From Afipia sp. (GTDB lineage: Bacteria; Pseudomonadota; Alphaproteobacteria; Rhizobiales; Xanthobacteraceae), in the NCBI GenBank assembly GCA_017308575.1, contig JAFKEQ010000004.1, positions 124,001 through 188,000 of the forward strand: a stretch of 64,000 nucleotides of DNA. The letters run 5' to 3'. Both the position numbers and the translations under genes were made by a program. The notes beneath the pieces are model-generated. The model had not been told where the DNA came from and made no database searches. It saw only the letters and a program-made list of their open reading frames with translations. Below, piece by piece: positions 28,033-36,636 of the stretch. Numbering within the stretch: the stretch's first letter is position 1; each line of letters starts with the position of its first letter.

Positions 28033-28761
28033 TCAAACAGATACCTTAGTGTGGCCGCCGAGATATGCGGCTCTGATTGCTTCGTTGCCCCAGAGGTCGT
28101 CAGGCTTGCCGCCGAGGGCGAGGCGGCCAGTCTCCAGCACGTAGCCGTAGTCGGCGACCGACAGTCCCATGCGGGCGTTCTGCTCCACAAGTAAAACCGT
28201 CGTATCGCGCCGGATTTCTCCGATGATCCGGAACACGGCCTGCACGATGACAGGCGCAAGGCCGAGCGAAGGCTCATCGAGCAGCAGAAGGCGCGGCTTC
28301 GCCATCAGGCCGCGCGCCACCGCCACCATCTGCAATTGCCCGCCCGAGAGCGTCCAGCCGAGCTTGTCGGCGAACGGACGGATATCCGGGAACAGGTCGA
28401 ACATCGCGTCCGCCTCGCGCGCAAGCTGCGCCTTGGCGACGCGCCGGTTCGACGCGCCTAGCATGATGTTCTCTTTCACCGTCAGGCCGGGAAACACCCG
28501 CCGCCCTTCCGGCACATGGGAAATGCCGAGGCGCACGATCGCTTCCGGCCCGAGGCCGACGATGGACTTGCCGTCGAACAGGATTTCACCGGCGGCGGGC
28601 TTCGCAAGGCCCGATATGGCGCGCAGCGTGGTGGATTTGCCCGCGCCGTTGGAGCCGAGCAGCGTCACCACCTGCCCCGCTTCCACCTTCAGCGAGACGC
28701 CGCGCAGCGCCTCGATCTCGCCGTAGAGCACCATCAGGTCGTTGATCTCGAGCAGCGCCAT
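28033..28761 (-). CDS. HAAT ABC transporter ATP-binding protein (LivF type), unit C
   Basis: A 242-residue ATPase. It has Walker A GSNGAGKST, signature LSGGQLQMVAVARGLM, Walker B LLLLDEP and the LivF-typical GISHVPEGRRVFPGLTVKEN block. The ATG at 28761 lies two bases after the preceding stop; a GTG at 28767 would overlap it. It is one of two ATPases of the unit C importer, the other being fused to the permease. Confidence 0.92.
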   Translation of the reverse strand: MALLEINDLMVLYGEIEALRGVSLKVEAGQVVTLLGSNGAGKSTTLRAISGLAKPAAGEILFDGKSIVGLGPEAIVRLGISHVPEGRRVFPGLTVKENIMLGASNRRVAKAQLAREADAMFDLFPDIRPFADKLGWTLSGGQLQMVAVARGLMAKPRLLLLDEPSLGLAPVIVQAVFRIIGEIRRDTTVLLVEQNARMGLSVADYGYVLETGRLALGGKPDDLWGNEAIRAAYLGGHTKVSV

Positions 28762-28763
28762 GG

Positions 28764-30557
28764 TCACTCCGTTCCGAGATAGGCGGAAATGACGTCGGGA
28801 TGCTGCAGCACCGCCAGCGACTCACCGTCCGCGATCCGCTTGCCGAAGTTCAGCACCGTGATGTGCTGCGCCGCCTCGCGCACCAGCGTCATGTCATGAT
28901 CGATGATGAGAATGGTCAGCCCCTGCGCCGCGATCCGCTTGAGCAGGTCGTGCAGTTCGAGTTTCTCGGTGGAGTTCAGGCCCGCGGCCGGTTCGTCCAG
29001 CAGCAGCAGCGTCGGATTGCCCGCCAGCGCGCGGGCGATCTCGATCAGCCGCTGATGGCCGTAGGAGAAACTCGACACCAGTTCGTTGGCGCGCGGACCG
29101 AGGCCGACGAATGTCAGCGCGGAGAGCGCGCGCTCCGTCAGCGCATCCTGCCCGCCATTCCCGGTCAACGTGTTGCCCGGACGCTCGGCGCCGATCACCA
29201 CGTTTTCCAGCGCCGTCATGGAGCGGAACAGGCGAATGTTCTGGAAGGTGCGCCCCAGCCCCGCCGCCGTGCGCTGATGCGGCGGCATGTCGGTGACGTC
29301 GGTGCCGTCGAGCATGATCTTGCCGGACGTGACCTTGTAGAGCCCCGACAGCATGTTGAGCGTCGTGGTCTTGCCCGAGCCGTTCGGTCCGATCAGGGCA
29401 TGGACACCGCCGCGCCGCACAGCGATGTCGACCTTGTCCACCGCCTTGAGGCCGCCGAAATGCTTCGACAGACCGGTGACCTCGAGCACCATGTCGCCAC
29501 CGGTTTTCGCAGGGACAAGTTGCAGCGCCGGACTGGTCATCGCCGCCGGCCGCTTGGTGCACCACCGCGTGAGCATGTCCTGCACGAAACCCCAGATGCC
29601 GTCCGGCATGAAGCGCACGATCAGGATCACGAACAGGCCGTAGATGGCGAGATAAAGCCCCGGAATGCTTTTCAGAAAGCGCAGCCATTCCGGGATCAGG
29701 ATCAGCAGGCCGGTACCGATCACCGCGCCGATCGGCGAGCCGACGCCGCCGAGCAGTGCCATGGTGAGGAACACGATGGACTCGGCGAATGAGAACTGGT
29801 CCGGACTGACATAGGAAAAGCCGCCCGCGAACAGCCCGCCGCCGAGGCCGCCGAGCAGCGCGGAGAGCGCGAACGCCAGAACCTTGGTGCGGAAGATGTC
29901 GATGCCCGCGACGCCCGCGGCCAGTTCGTTGTCGCGCACCGCACGCATCGCGCGCCCGATCCGCGTATCCGGCAGATGCCAGACCAGATAGCCGACCAGC
30001 GCCAGCACCGCGACACACAGCGCAAGGAACGACTGCTGCGACTGGAACAGCGCGGGCCGCCCGATCTTGGAAATGCCGTCCGGTCCGTGCGTCAGCCAGA
30101 TCGCGTTGATCATCACCAGTGTGAGGATCTGCTGGAACGAGATCGTCACCATGGCCAAATAATGCCCGCCGAGCTTGAGCGTCGACATGCCGAGCAGCGC
30201 CCCCGCGAGCAGCGCCACCAGCGATCCGCCGATCAGACAGATCCAGAAGTTGATCTGATAGTCGGTGGTGCCGAGACCGACGACATAGGCGCCGAGACCG
30301 AAGAACGCCGCCTGCGCCAGATTGATCTGTCCGCAGAGGCCGAGCACCACGGTCAGGCCGAACACCGCCACCGCGAACGTGGTCGCCTGCATCAGGATGT
30401 TGAGAACGTAGCCGTCGAAACTCATGGTCGCGGCGGCGAACACCGCGATCGCCGCCACGATGAAGTACGGCAGATGGCGCAGCAGCAGCGGTGTCGAATG
30501 CACCGGCGCGGCGGCCGGCAAGTCTTGTGCTTTCGCGTCTTGTGTTTTCGCGGTCAT
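28764..30557 (-). CDS. Fused HAAT permease-ATPase (LivM-LivG)
   Basis: 597 residues combining two transporter subunits. Residues 1 to about 335 form a LivM-type permease with about ten hydrophobic segments and an RTKVLAFALSALLGGLGGGLF motif. After a linker (about 335-355) comes a LivG-type ATPase with GPNGSGKTT and a FSYGHQRLIEIARAL signature. Fusions of this type are known in several proteobacteria. It overlaps the LivH-type stop by ATGA. Confidence 0.9.
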   Translation of the reverse strand: MTAKTQDAKAQDLPAAAPVHSTPLLLRHLPYFIVAAIAVFAAATMSFDGYVLNILMQATTFAVAVFGLTVVLGLCGQINLAQAAFFGLGAYVVGLGTTDYQINFWICLIGGSLVALLAGALLGMSTLKLGGHYLAMVTISFQQILTLVMINAIWLTHGPDGISKIGRPALFQSQQSFLALCVAVLALVGYLVWHLPDTRIGRAMRAVRDNELAAGVAGIDIFRTKVLAFALSALLGGLGGGLFAGGFSYVSPDQFSFAESIVFLTMALLGGVGSPIGAVIGTGLLILIPEWLRFLKSIPGLYLAIYGLFVILIVRFMPDGIWGFVQDMLTRWCTKRPAAMTSPALQLVPAKTGGDMVLEVTGLSKHFGGLKAVDKVDIAVRRGGVHALIGPNGSGKTTTLNMLSGLYKVTSGKIMLDGTDVTDMPPHQRTAAGLGRTFQNIRLFRSMTALENVVIGAERPGNTLTGNGGQDALTERALSALTFVGLGPRANELVSSFSYGHQRLIEIARALAGNPTLLLLDEPAAGLNSTEKLELHDLLKRIAAQGLTILIIDHDMTLVREAAQHITVLNFGKRIADGESLAVLQHPDVISAYLGTE

Positions 30558-31429
30558 GCTTTTTCCGCCACACGTTCGCCGAAGATGCCTTGCGGACGGA
30601 AGACAAGAAACAGGATCAGCACGAGAAACGCGAACGCATCCTTGTACGGCACCGACACATAGGCCGCGCCGAAGGTCTCGATGATGCCGAGCGCGATGCC
30701 GCCGATGATCGCGCCGGTGACGTCACCGAAGCCGCCGATGATGGTCGCGGCGAAGGCCTTCAGCGCGATGGTCGCCCCCATCTGGATCGACACGAACAGG
30801 ACCGGCGCGACCAGGATTCCGGCAAGGCCGCCCAGCACCGCCGAATAGATGAAGGTGATCATGATCATGCCGGACACGGAAATGCCGAGCAGCGAGGCCA
30901 TCTCCTTGTCCTGCGAGGTGGCCTGCAGCTTCTTGCCGAGCATGGTGTGCTCGAAGAACCAGTAGTTGAGGATTACCAGCGCGATGGTGACGGCGATGAT
31001 CAAGAGGTATTGGCTGTCGAGATAGACCGGGCCGAGCTGGATGCCCGGCGTCTCGAACCAGCCCTCCAGCACCTGCGGTGCGGGCCCGTAGATCGCCAGC
31101 ACCGAGTTGGCGAGGAAGATCGACGCGCCGATGGTGGCAATGATCACCGGCAGGAAGGTGCGGTGGCGCAGGGGATAATAGACGCCGAGGTTGAAGATCA
31201 CCCCGAACAGCGCCATGCCCGCCAGCGAGACGATGAAGGACAGCCAGTACGGCCATTGCAGATCGACGGCGAACACCACCATCAGGAAGGCGGCGACCAT
31301 CGAGAATTCGCCCTGCGCGAAGTTCACCACGTTGGTGGCGCGGAAGATCAGCACGAAGCCCAGCGCCACCAGTGCGTAGACGGCGCCGATGCCGATGCCC
31401 GTGAAGAGCAGCTGAAGAATCTGGTCCAT
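30554..31429 (-). CDS. HAAT ABC transporter permease (LivH type), unit C
   Basis: A 291-residue membrane protein with about eight hydrophobic segments. ALGFVLIFRATNVVNFAQGEF is the conserved LivH N-terminal helix and loop. GGFGDVTGAIIGGIALGIIE near residue 230 is the family C-terminal motif. It forms the membrane channel with the LivM half of the fusion protein. Confidence 0.92.
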   Translation of the reverse strand: MDQILQLLFTGIGIGAVYALVALGFVLIFRATNVVNFAQGEFSMVAAFLMVVFAVDLQWPYWLSFIVSLAGMALFGVIFNLGVYYPLRHRTFLPVIIATIGASIFLANSVLAIYGPAPQVLEGWFETPGIQLGPVYLDSQYLLIIAVTIALVILNYWFFEHTMLGKKLQATSQDKEMASLLGISVSGMIMITFIYSAVLGGLAGILVAPVLFVSIQMGATIALKAFAATIIGGFGDVTGAIIGGIALGIIETFGAAYVSVPYKDAFAFLVLILFLVFRPQGIFGERVAEKA

Positions 31430-31469
31430 GAAACACTCGATGCGAGAGACAGGGGCGCTGATTCACGGC

Positions 31470-31617
31470 GTTATTGCGAGCCAACGGGTCCGGCCAAAAG
31501 TGCGTTCACGCGCGTCTTTGACGCGCTATGGCCGGCCCGATGATAAACTCCGCGAAGCAATCCACTCTCAAGAACCAGAAAATGGATTGCTTCGTCGCAA
31601 GTGCTCCTCGCAATGAC
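31470..31617. repeat. GTCATTGCGAGCG repeat interrupted by a second palindromic element
   Basis: The left end (GTTATTGCGAGC) and the right part (CGAAGCAATCCA to CGCAATGAC) belong to the 80-bp family. Between them (about 31482-31550) lies a hairpin with CGGGTCCGGCCA and TGGCCGGCCCG arms. No gene is present in the 228-bp gap. Confidence 0.75.
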
Positions 31618-31657
31618 GAAGGGGCGGCCTCCTGTTGAACGAAGCCGCCCTCCGCGA

Positions 31658-32803
31658 TCAGGTCTTCGATTCAATGTGCTTATCGAAGACAATGTTGCCC
31701 TTCTCGTTCTTGACGATGTTGTAGCCGTGAAGCCCATCGCCATTGGCGTCGAAGTTGTATTCGCCTTCCGCGCCCTGATGGCCCTTGATGGCGAGGATGG
31801 CGGTGCGAACCTTTTCCGGCTCGGTGGACTTGGCCGTGTTCATCGCCTTGGCGAGGACGGTGATCGCGTCATAGGTCCATGCGCTCTGGTTGTCCGGCGC
31901 GAGCTTGTAGGCATCGCGATAGGCCTTGCCGTAGGCCTTGGCGGCCGGGCTGGAATCTTCGGCATAGTCGGCGACGCCGTAGGTGCCGTAGAGCGAGGCG
32001 CCCGCCAGACGCGTCGACGACACGCCGACGATGGACGGCGAGCCCACCCACGGAATATTGACGCCGAGCTGGCGCAACTGCCGCGCGAAGATGCCGAGAT
32101 CGTTTTCGAACGTGAAGTACGAGCCCAGCACGTCGGCGCCGGACTGCTTGATCGCCAGCACCACCGGCGTGAAGTCCTGGCTCTGGTTGGCGTAGCCCTG
32201 ATCGAGCACCGGCGTGACGCCGAGTTTCTGAAGGCCTTCGGTCAGCGCCTTGCCGCCCGCGGTGCCGAACGCGTCGGTGGAGTGCAGGACCGCCCACTTC
32301 TTCTTGCCGAGCGTCTTGGTGCCGTAGTCGGCGATCACGCTGCCGGAATAGCTGTCGTTCGGGCGGAAACGGAACAGCCACTTGTTGCCCATGTGAGTCA
32401 GGTTCGGATCGGTGCCGCCGATCGCCATCGGCTTGCCGAGCTTGAGCACGTCCGGCGCCATCGCATGAACCTGCGTCGATCGGATCGAGCCGAGGAAGGC
32501 GACGATGTCGGACTGCGCGGCGAGCTTGGAGAAAGCAAGCACCACGCCGGGGTTGGTGGTCTGGTCGTCTTCGGTCACCAGTTCCAGCGGCTTGCCGAGA
32601 ACGCCGCCCGCCTTGTTGACCGCTTCGAGCGCAAGCTTGGCGCCGTTGAGCGCGAACTTGCCCTGCTCCGCCGCCGAGCCGGTAACCGGCAGCACCTGTC
32701 CGATCTTGATGGTCGCGCCTTGCGCGCCGGCGCTCCTGATCAAGGCAGGCGCAGCCAGGGTGGCCGCAACGCCGACGGAGAAATCACGTCTGGTCAGTTT
32801 CAT
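31658..32803 (-). CDS. HAAT-type periplasmic binding protein, Tat-type leader
   Basis: A 381-residue LivJ/branched-chain-amino-acid-type binding protein. The leader MKLTRRDFSVGVAAT has the twin-arginine pattern RRDF and a hydrophobic stretch ending near SAGAQG. The mature part begins with IKIGQVLPVTGSAAEQG, typical of family 5/6 binding proteins. First gene of unit C, so the importer is co-transcribed with sugar-acid enzymes. HAAT binding proteins also take hydroxy acids, aromatic acids and amides, so a sugar-acid ligand is plausible. Confidence 0.9.
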   Translation of the reverse strand: MKLTRRDFSVGVAATLAAPALIRSAGAQGATIKIGQVLPVTGSAAEQGKFALNGAKLALEAVNKAGGVLGKPLELVTEDDQTTNPGVVLAFSKLAAQSDIVAFLGSIRSTQVHAMAPDVLKLGKPMAIGGTDPNLTHMGNKWLFRFRPNDSYSGSVIADYGTKTLGKKKWAVLHSTDAFGTAGGKALTEGLQKLGVTPVLDQGYANQSQDFTPVVLAIKQSGADVLGSYFTFENDLGIFARQLRQLGVNIPWVGSPSIVGVSSTRLAGASLYGTYGVADYAEDSSPAAKAYGKAYRDAYKLAPDNQSAWTYDAITVLAKAMNTAKSTEPEKVRTAILAIKGHQGAEGEYNFDANGDGLHGYNIVKNEKGNIVFDKHIESKT

Positions 32804-32897
32804 ATCGTCCTCCCAAATGGCTGTGCTTTGCGCCAGCCTTGGCGACGATTAGATGTGCGAAAATCCGAAATGTCTACCGGTGGATTCGAATTTCCTG

Positions 32898-32923
32898 TCA
32901 AACATCCGATCATTGCATTGCAA
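32898..32923. promoter_or_regulatory. Degenerate operator-like site upstream of unit C
   Basis: TCAAACATCCGATCATTGC (32898-32916) matches the 19-bp palindrome at 18298 at 15 of 19 positions, with a perfect left arm. It runs into TGCATTGCAA (32914-32923), the same decamer found upstream of the phasin gene. The remaining roughly 300-bp divergent gap shows no gene. Confidence 0.4.
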
Positions 32924-33101
32924 CCGCCGCCCGGCCCCAAAGAAGCCTCAAAAACAGCGGCCGCCCCCTCTGTCACGGGGATGACAAGAAGAAAAACGAC
33001 AGCAATTTTCCCATTTTGATGCGCTGCGTTACATTTTCCGGTGAACCAAACCGTGGTATCAGCGACCAATACATATCGACCGCAACCGATGGTGCTTAGA
33101 G

Positions 33102-33596
33102 ATGTCCTTTTCGCTTTCTGATTTCCGCCGTCTGCGCAATGCCGTTGCCGCAGGTGCGCTGCTACTGGCGCCCACGCTGGCCCATGCCGAATCCGCACCC
33201 TTTGCCAATTATGCAGGCAACTGGTCCGGCAACGGATCGATCACCATCGCCGAGGGCGGAACGGAGCGCATCCGATGCCGTGGCACCTATACCGCGAGCA
33301 ACGGCGGCAAGGACCTGCATCTCTCGCTGCGCTGCGCCAGCGACAGCTACAAGTTCGAACTGACCAGCGACATCGCTGCCAATGGCGGCCGCATCTCCGG
33401 CTCATGGAGCGAAGCGACCCGCAGCATCAATGGCGACGTTCAGGGCAACATCGCGGATGGACAGGTTACCGCCCTGGTGCAGACCAACGGCTACGCGGCG
33501 ACGTTCAACATCACCACCCGCGGCAACAAGCAGACGGTCGCCATCAACTCCAAGGGCGAACTGCGCGCGGTCAACATCAGCCTGACGCGCGGCTGA
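33102..33596 (+). CDS. Small exported protein of unknown function
   Basis: 164 residues. An N-terminal signal peptide (LRNAVAAGALLLAPTLAHAES, cleavage likely after AHA) leads into a mature domain of about 135 residues rich in Gly, Thr, Asn and Ser with alternating beta-strand patterns (WSGNGSITI, ERIRCRGTYT). Two cysteines (in RCRG and RCASD) could form a disulfide. I do not recognise a named family. It is a single gene ending in a strong terminator, probably periplasmic or outer-membrane associated. Confidence 0.75.
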   Translation: MSFSLSDFRRLRNAVAAGALLLAPTLAHAESAPFANYAGNWSGNGSITIAEGGTERIRCRGTYTASNGGKDLHLSLRCASDSYKFELTSDIAANGGRISGSWSEATRSINGDVQGNIADGQVTALVQTNGYAATFNITTRGNKQTVAINSKGELRAVNISLTRG

Positions 33597-33620
33597 GCCT
33601 TCCAGCCAGTTCCTAACAAG

Positions 33621-33653
33621 AAAAGGCCCGACGGTTCACCGCCGGGCCTTTTT
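33621..33653 (+). terminator. Strong intrinsic terminator
   Basis: AAAAGGCCCG and CGGGCCTTTT pair with an inner CGG/CCG step around TTCA, followed by a T run. It lies 25 bp after the small exported protein gene. Confidence 0.88.
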
Positions 33654-33677
33654 GTTATGTCAGATGACACTTTTCCC

Positions 33678-33754
33678 GTCATTGCGAGCGAAGCGAAGCA
33701 ATCCATGGCGACATAAAGATGGATTGCTTCGTCGCTTGCGCTCCTCGCAATGAC
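33678..33754. repeat. GTCATTGCGAGCG palindromic repeat (intact)
   Basis: A complete 77-bp copy between two convergent genes, immediately before the end of the MMPL-family gene. Confidence 0.85.
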
Positions 33755-33763
33755 GAACTCCGG

Positions 33764-36109
33764 CTATTCCGCCGGTTTCCCGCCCCACGCCGCCTTGATC
33801 CTGTGCGACGTGCTGATCAGCCACATCGCTGTCGGCCGCAGGATGAAGAGGTCGGCGATCAGCGCCGCGATCATCGCGAAGGCGCTCAGCCATCCGAACA
33901 GGCGCAGCGACGGCAGGTCAGAGAACACCGTGACCACCAGACCGCACGCCAGCACCACCGTGGTGAGGATCAGCGCCGGTCCCACCAGAACGGTGGCGCG
34001 CTCCACCGCCTGCGCTTCATCGACGCCGGGTTTTTCCTCCAGCCGCAGCCGGTTGAGGAAATGGATCGTCGCGCTGAGGCCAAGACCGAACGACACGGTC
34101 AGCGCCACCACGCTGGCGAATTGCAGTCCCTCCCCGAGCAGCCACAGCACGGTGCCCGACAGCACCACCGGGAAAATGCCCGGCAGGATGCTCGCGAACA
34201 TCACCACCACCGAGCGGAACGCCAGTCCGATGAAAGCCGCCACCAGCAGGAATTCGATGGTCAGGCCATGATTGAGCTTGCCGATCATGGCCGCGCTGTT
34301 GCGCGCCGCGATGGCGGAAAGGCCCGTGACCGCGATCTGATAGCCGGGATGCGCGCTGCGCACCGCACCCATGGCGGCGTCGAGCTTCTCCACCGTCGGC
34401 AGGATCTGGCTCGAATCGAGGTCAGGCACGCGCCCTGACACGACCACGGCATCCTGATTTTCGGAAATGAAGCGCCGGGACAGATACTTCGGCAGCACGT
34501 CGACATATTCCTTGAGGATCGCGACGTCCGAGCGGCCCGCCTTCTCGGCGAGCCAGCGCCGCAGCGTCTCGATCGACCAGACGTTGCCGACGCCCGCCTG
34601 CTTCTCGATGATGGTGTGAACGGCGGCGATAGTGTCCAGGGTTTCCGGATCGTACAGCGACTTGCCCTTCGGGAATTCGATCAGCACGTCGATCGGATTG
34701 GCGCCGGTCAGCTTGGCGTCGAGACGGCTGGAGGCTTCGACCGCCTGCTGCTTGTCCGGCACCTGATCGGCGAGACGATACCTGGGTTCAAGGCTCGCAT
34801 AGATGACGCCGAGACCGAGCACCACCAGCAGCGCGATCAGACTAAACAATCCGGGACGGCCGACCATGCGCTTGGCGATGAAGGCGCAGAACGCGCGCAG
34901 CGCTTCGACGCCGCGGTCCGCGCCCTTCACCTTGGTGGCGAGCAGGTTTTCCTTGCGCACCAGAAGCACGCCGAACACCGGCACCAGCGACAGCACCGCG
35001 ATCAGCGCGATCACGGTCGCCATCAACCCGGCTTCGCCGAAGGTGCGGATCAGGTCCGAGTCCGAGAATTGCAGGGCAAGGAACGACAGCGCCGCGGTGC
35101 CATGGGTCAGCACGCAGGCCGGTCCCACCACCAGCACGGCGTTGCGGAACGCGGTCATCTTGTCCTCGCCCGCGATCAGCCGGTCGCGCGCGGCAAACGT
35201 CAGCTGCATCGAATCCGCGAAGCTGATCACCATGATCAGCGGCGTCATCACGTTCAGGAACATGTTGAGGCTGAAGCCGAGCCAGCCCAGCGTGCCGATC
35301 GACAGCAGGATCGCCAGGAGCGGCGGAAACGCCGCGACGATCATGAAGGAGACGCGGCGGAAGAAGATGATGGCGATGATGCAGCCCGCCAGAATGCCCG
35401 CGATGTTATAGGTCAGGCCGTCGCGCTCGACCGCGTTGCGGATTTCGAGTTGCATCACCGGCACGCCGGAGAGCTGGCTGTTGAGGCCGGTCCCCTCGAG
35501 ATCGTCCGTCATCAGCTTGCGGACTTCGCCGATGGTGGCGTTGAGTCCCTTGTTGCCGACAATCGCAGGGTCCAGCGCCAGCACGATCAGCGCCAGCGTG
35601 CCGTCTTCCGACAACAGCTTGCCCTTGATGACCTCGTTGTCCCTCACACGCTTGATGAAGGCGTCATAGGCCGCGCCCTCCGGCAGCGTTTCGGGAAACA
35701 GTGCGGCGGGTAACCGCCCGTTTTCCGGCGGCTGGCGCGCGGAGAACAGCGAGATGATGCCGCGGGTGCCGTCCACGAGCTGCAGGTCGGTGACGAGGTC
35801 GCGCAGCTTCTCGAGCGAATTGCGCTCCAGCAGCGACTTGCCCTCCACCACCACCAGCACGTCGTACTCGCTGGAGGGGAAGCGCTTGGTCACTTCCTCA
35901 TACTGTTTGTATTCGGGCGTGTCCGAGCGGAACAACTGGCTGAGCGAATCGTCGATCTTGATCCGCTGGATGCCGAATACCGCGACCACCACCAGCGCCA
36001 TCAGGACAGCGGCCGCGACCTTCGGCGCGCGCAGCGCGATCAGCCCGATCCGCTCCAGGCCGAATGCGATGCTGAAAGACTTTTTGCCGGGGGCGGGATC
36101 GTTCGACAT
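33764..36109 (-). CDS. MMPL/RND-family membrane transporter
   Basis: About 781 residues in two repeated halves. Each half has one N-terminal helix, a large periplasmic domain of about 200 residues and a block of five to six helices; SFADSMQLTFAARDRL and SFGLGLSATIHFLNRL mark equivalent helices of the two halves. This is the single-chain RND/MMPL plan, used for lipid or hydrophobic-compound export. HpnN, the hopanoid transporter, has this fold, but there is no local link here to hopanoid genes. ATG at 36109 or TTG at 36121 could start it; neither has a strong ribosome site. Confidence 0.85.
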   Translation of the reverse strand: MSNDPAPGKKSFSIAFGLERIGLIALRAPKVAAAVLMALVVVAVFGIQRIKIDDSLSQLFRSDTPEYKQYEEVTKRFPSSEYDVLVVVEGKSLLERNSLEKLRDLVTDLQLVDGTRGIISLFSARQPPENGRLPAALFPETLPEGAAYDAFIKRVRDNEVIKGKLLSEDGTLALIVLALDPAIVGNKGLNATIGEVRKLMTDDLEGTGLNSQLSGVPVMQLEIRNAVERDGLTYNIAGILAGCIIAIIFFRRVSFMIVAAFPPLLAILLSIGTLGWLGFSLNMFLNVMTPLIMVISFADSMQLTFAARDRLIAGEDKMTAFRNAVLVVGPACVLTHGTAALSFLALQFSDSDLIRTFGEAGLMATVIALIAVLSLVPVFGVLLVRKENLLATKVKGADRGVEALRAFCAFIAKRMVGRPGLFSLIALLVVLGLGVIYASLEPRYRLADQVPDKQQAVEASSRLDAKLTGANPIDVLIEFPKGKSLYDPETLDTIAAVHTIIEKQAGVGNVWSIETLRRWLAEKAGRSDVAILKEYVDVLPKYLSRRFISENQDAVVVSGRVPDLDSSQILPTVEKLDAAMGAVRSAHPGYQIAVTGLSAIAARNSAAMIGKLNHGLTIEFLLVAAFIGLAFRSVVVMFASILPGIFPVVLSGTVLWLLGEGLQFASVVALTVSFGLGLSATIHFLNRLRLEEKPGVDEAQAVERATVLVGPALILTTVVLACGLVVTVFSDLPSLRLFGWLSAFAMIAALIADLFILRPTAMWLISTSHRIKAAWGGKPAE

Positions 36110-36281
36110 TCCGTGGGACAAGGGGAAACCCGATTCGATGAGAGAATGGTTTTTTTACTAGCAGATTTCCCGCAATAGCGGGGCTTTCCCGGCGAAATAA
36201 GGCAATGTCCGGGTTTGTCTTTTGCGGCTCCCCGGCGATCTGCGGATCAAATGGTCTTGAATGCCGAAAACATAGGATTTG

Positions 36282-36430
36282 GAGACTGTTTGAAGACTTT
36301 GAAAACCTCATCCTGAGGAGCCGTTTCGTGAGAAACGGCGTCTCGAAGGAGAGGTTTTCAAGGAAAAGTCCCCCATCCTTCGAGACGGCGCTGCGCGCCT
36401 CCTCAGGATGAGGACTTCTCATACGGTCTC
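36282..36430 (+). repeat. 150-bp palindromic mobile element, copy 2
   Basis: GAGACTGTTTGAAGACTTTG at the left and a GGTCTC right end, with internal CCTCATCCTGAGGAG and CTCCTCAGGATGAGG arms. It lies in the otherwise gene-free 527-bp divergent region 36110-36636. Confidence 0.85.
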
Positions 36431-36636
36431 TTAATCAGAACGGGCGATAATCCCGCATCCGGATGAAGTTTCGCGGGCCTTTTTGCGATAAATTAAGGTC
36501 CTCGCGCCTCTATGGGAGCGACCGACCACCACGAACCCTGACGGCACTGCGGCGGATCAGCCTACCTCAACCGGCTGCGATTCCACCGGGTGGCGGCTCC
36601 AGTTATTCACACCTCCAGAGACCCGGTGCCCAGCTC

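Noticed and set aside
33764..36109. Naming the MMPL-family protein HpnN
   Set aside because: The fold fits, but it is 30 kb from the hopanoid genes and MMPL proteins have many substrates; there is no specific evidence.
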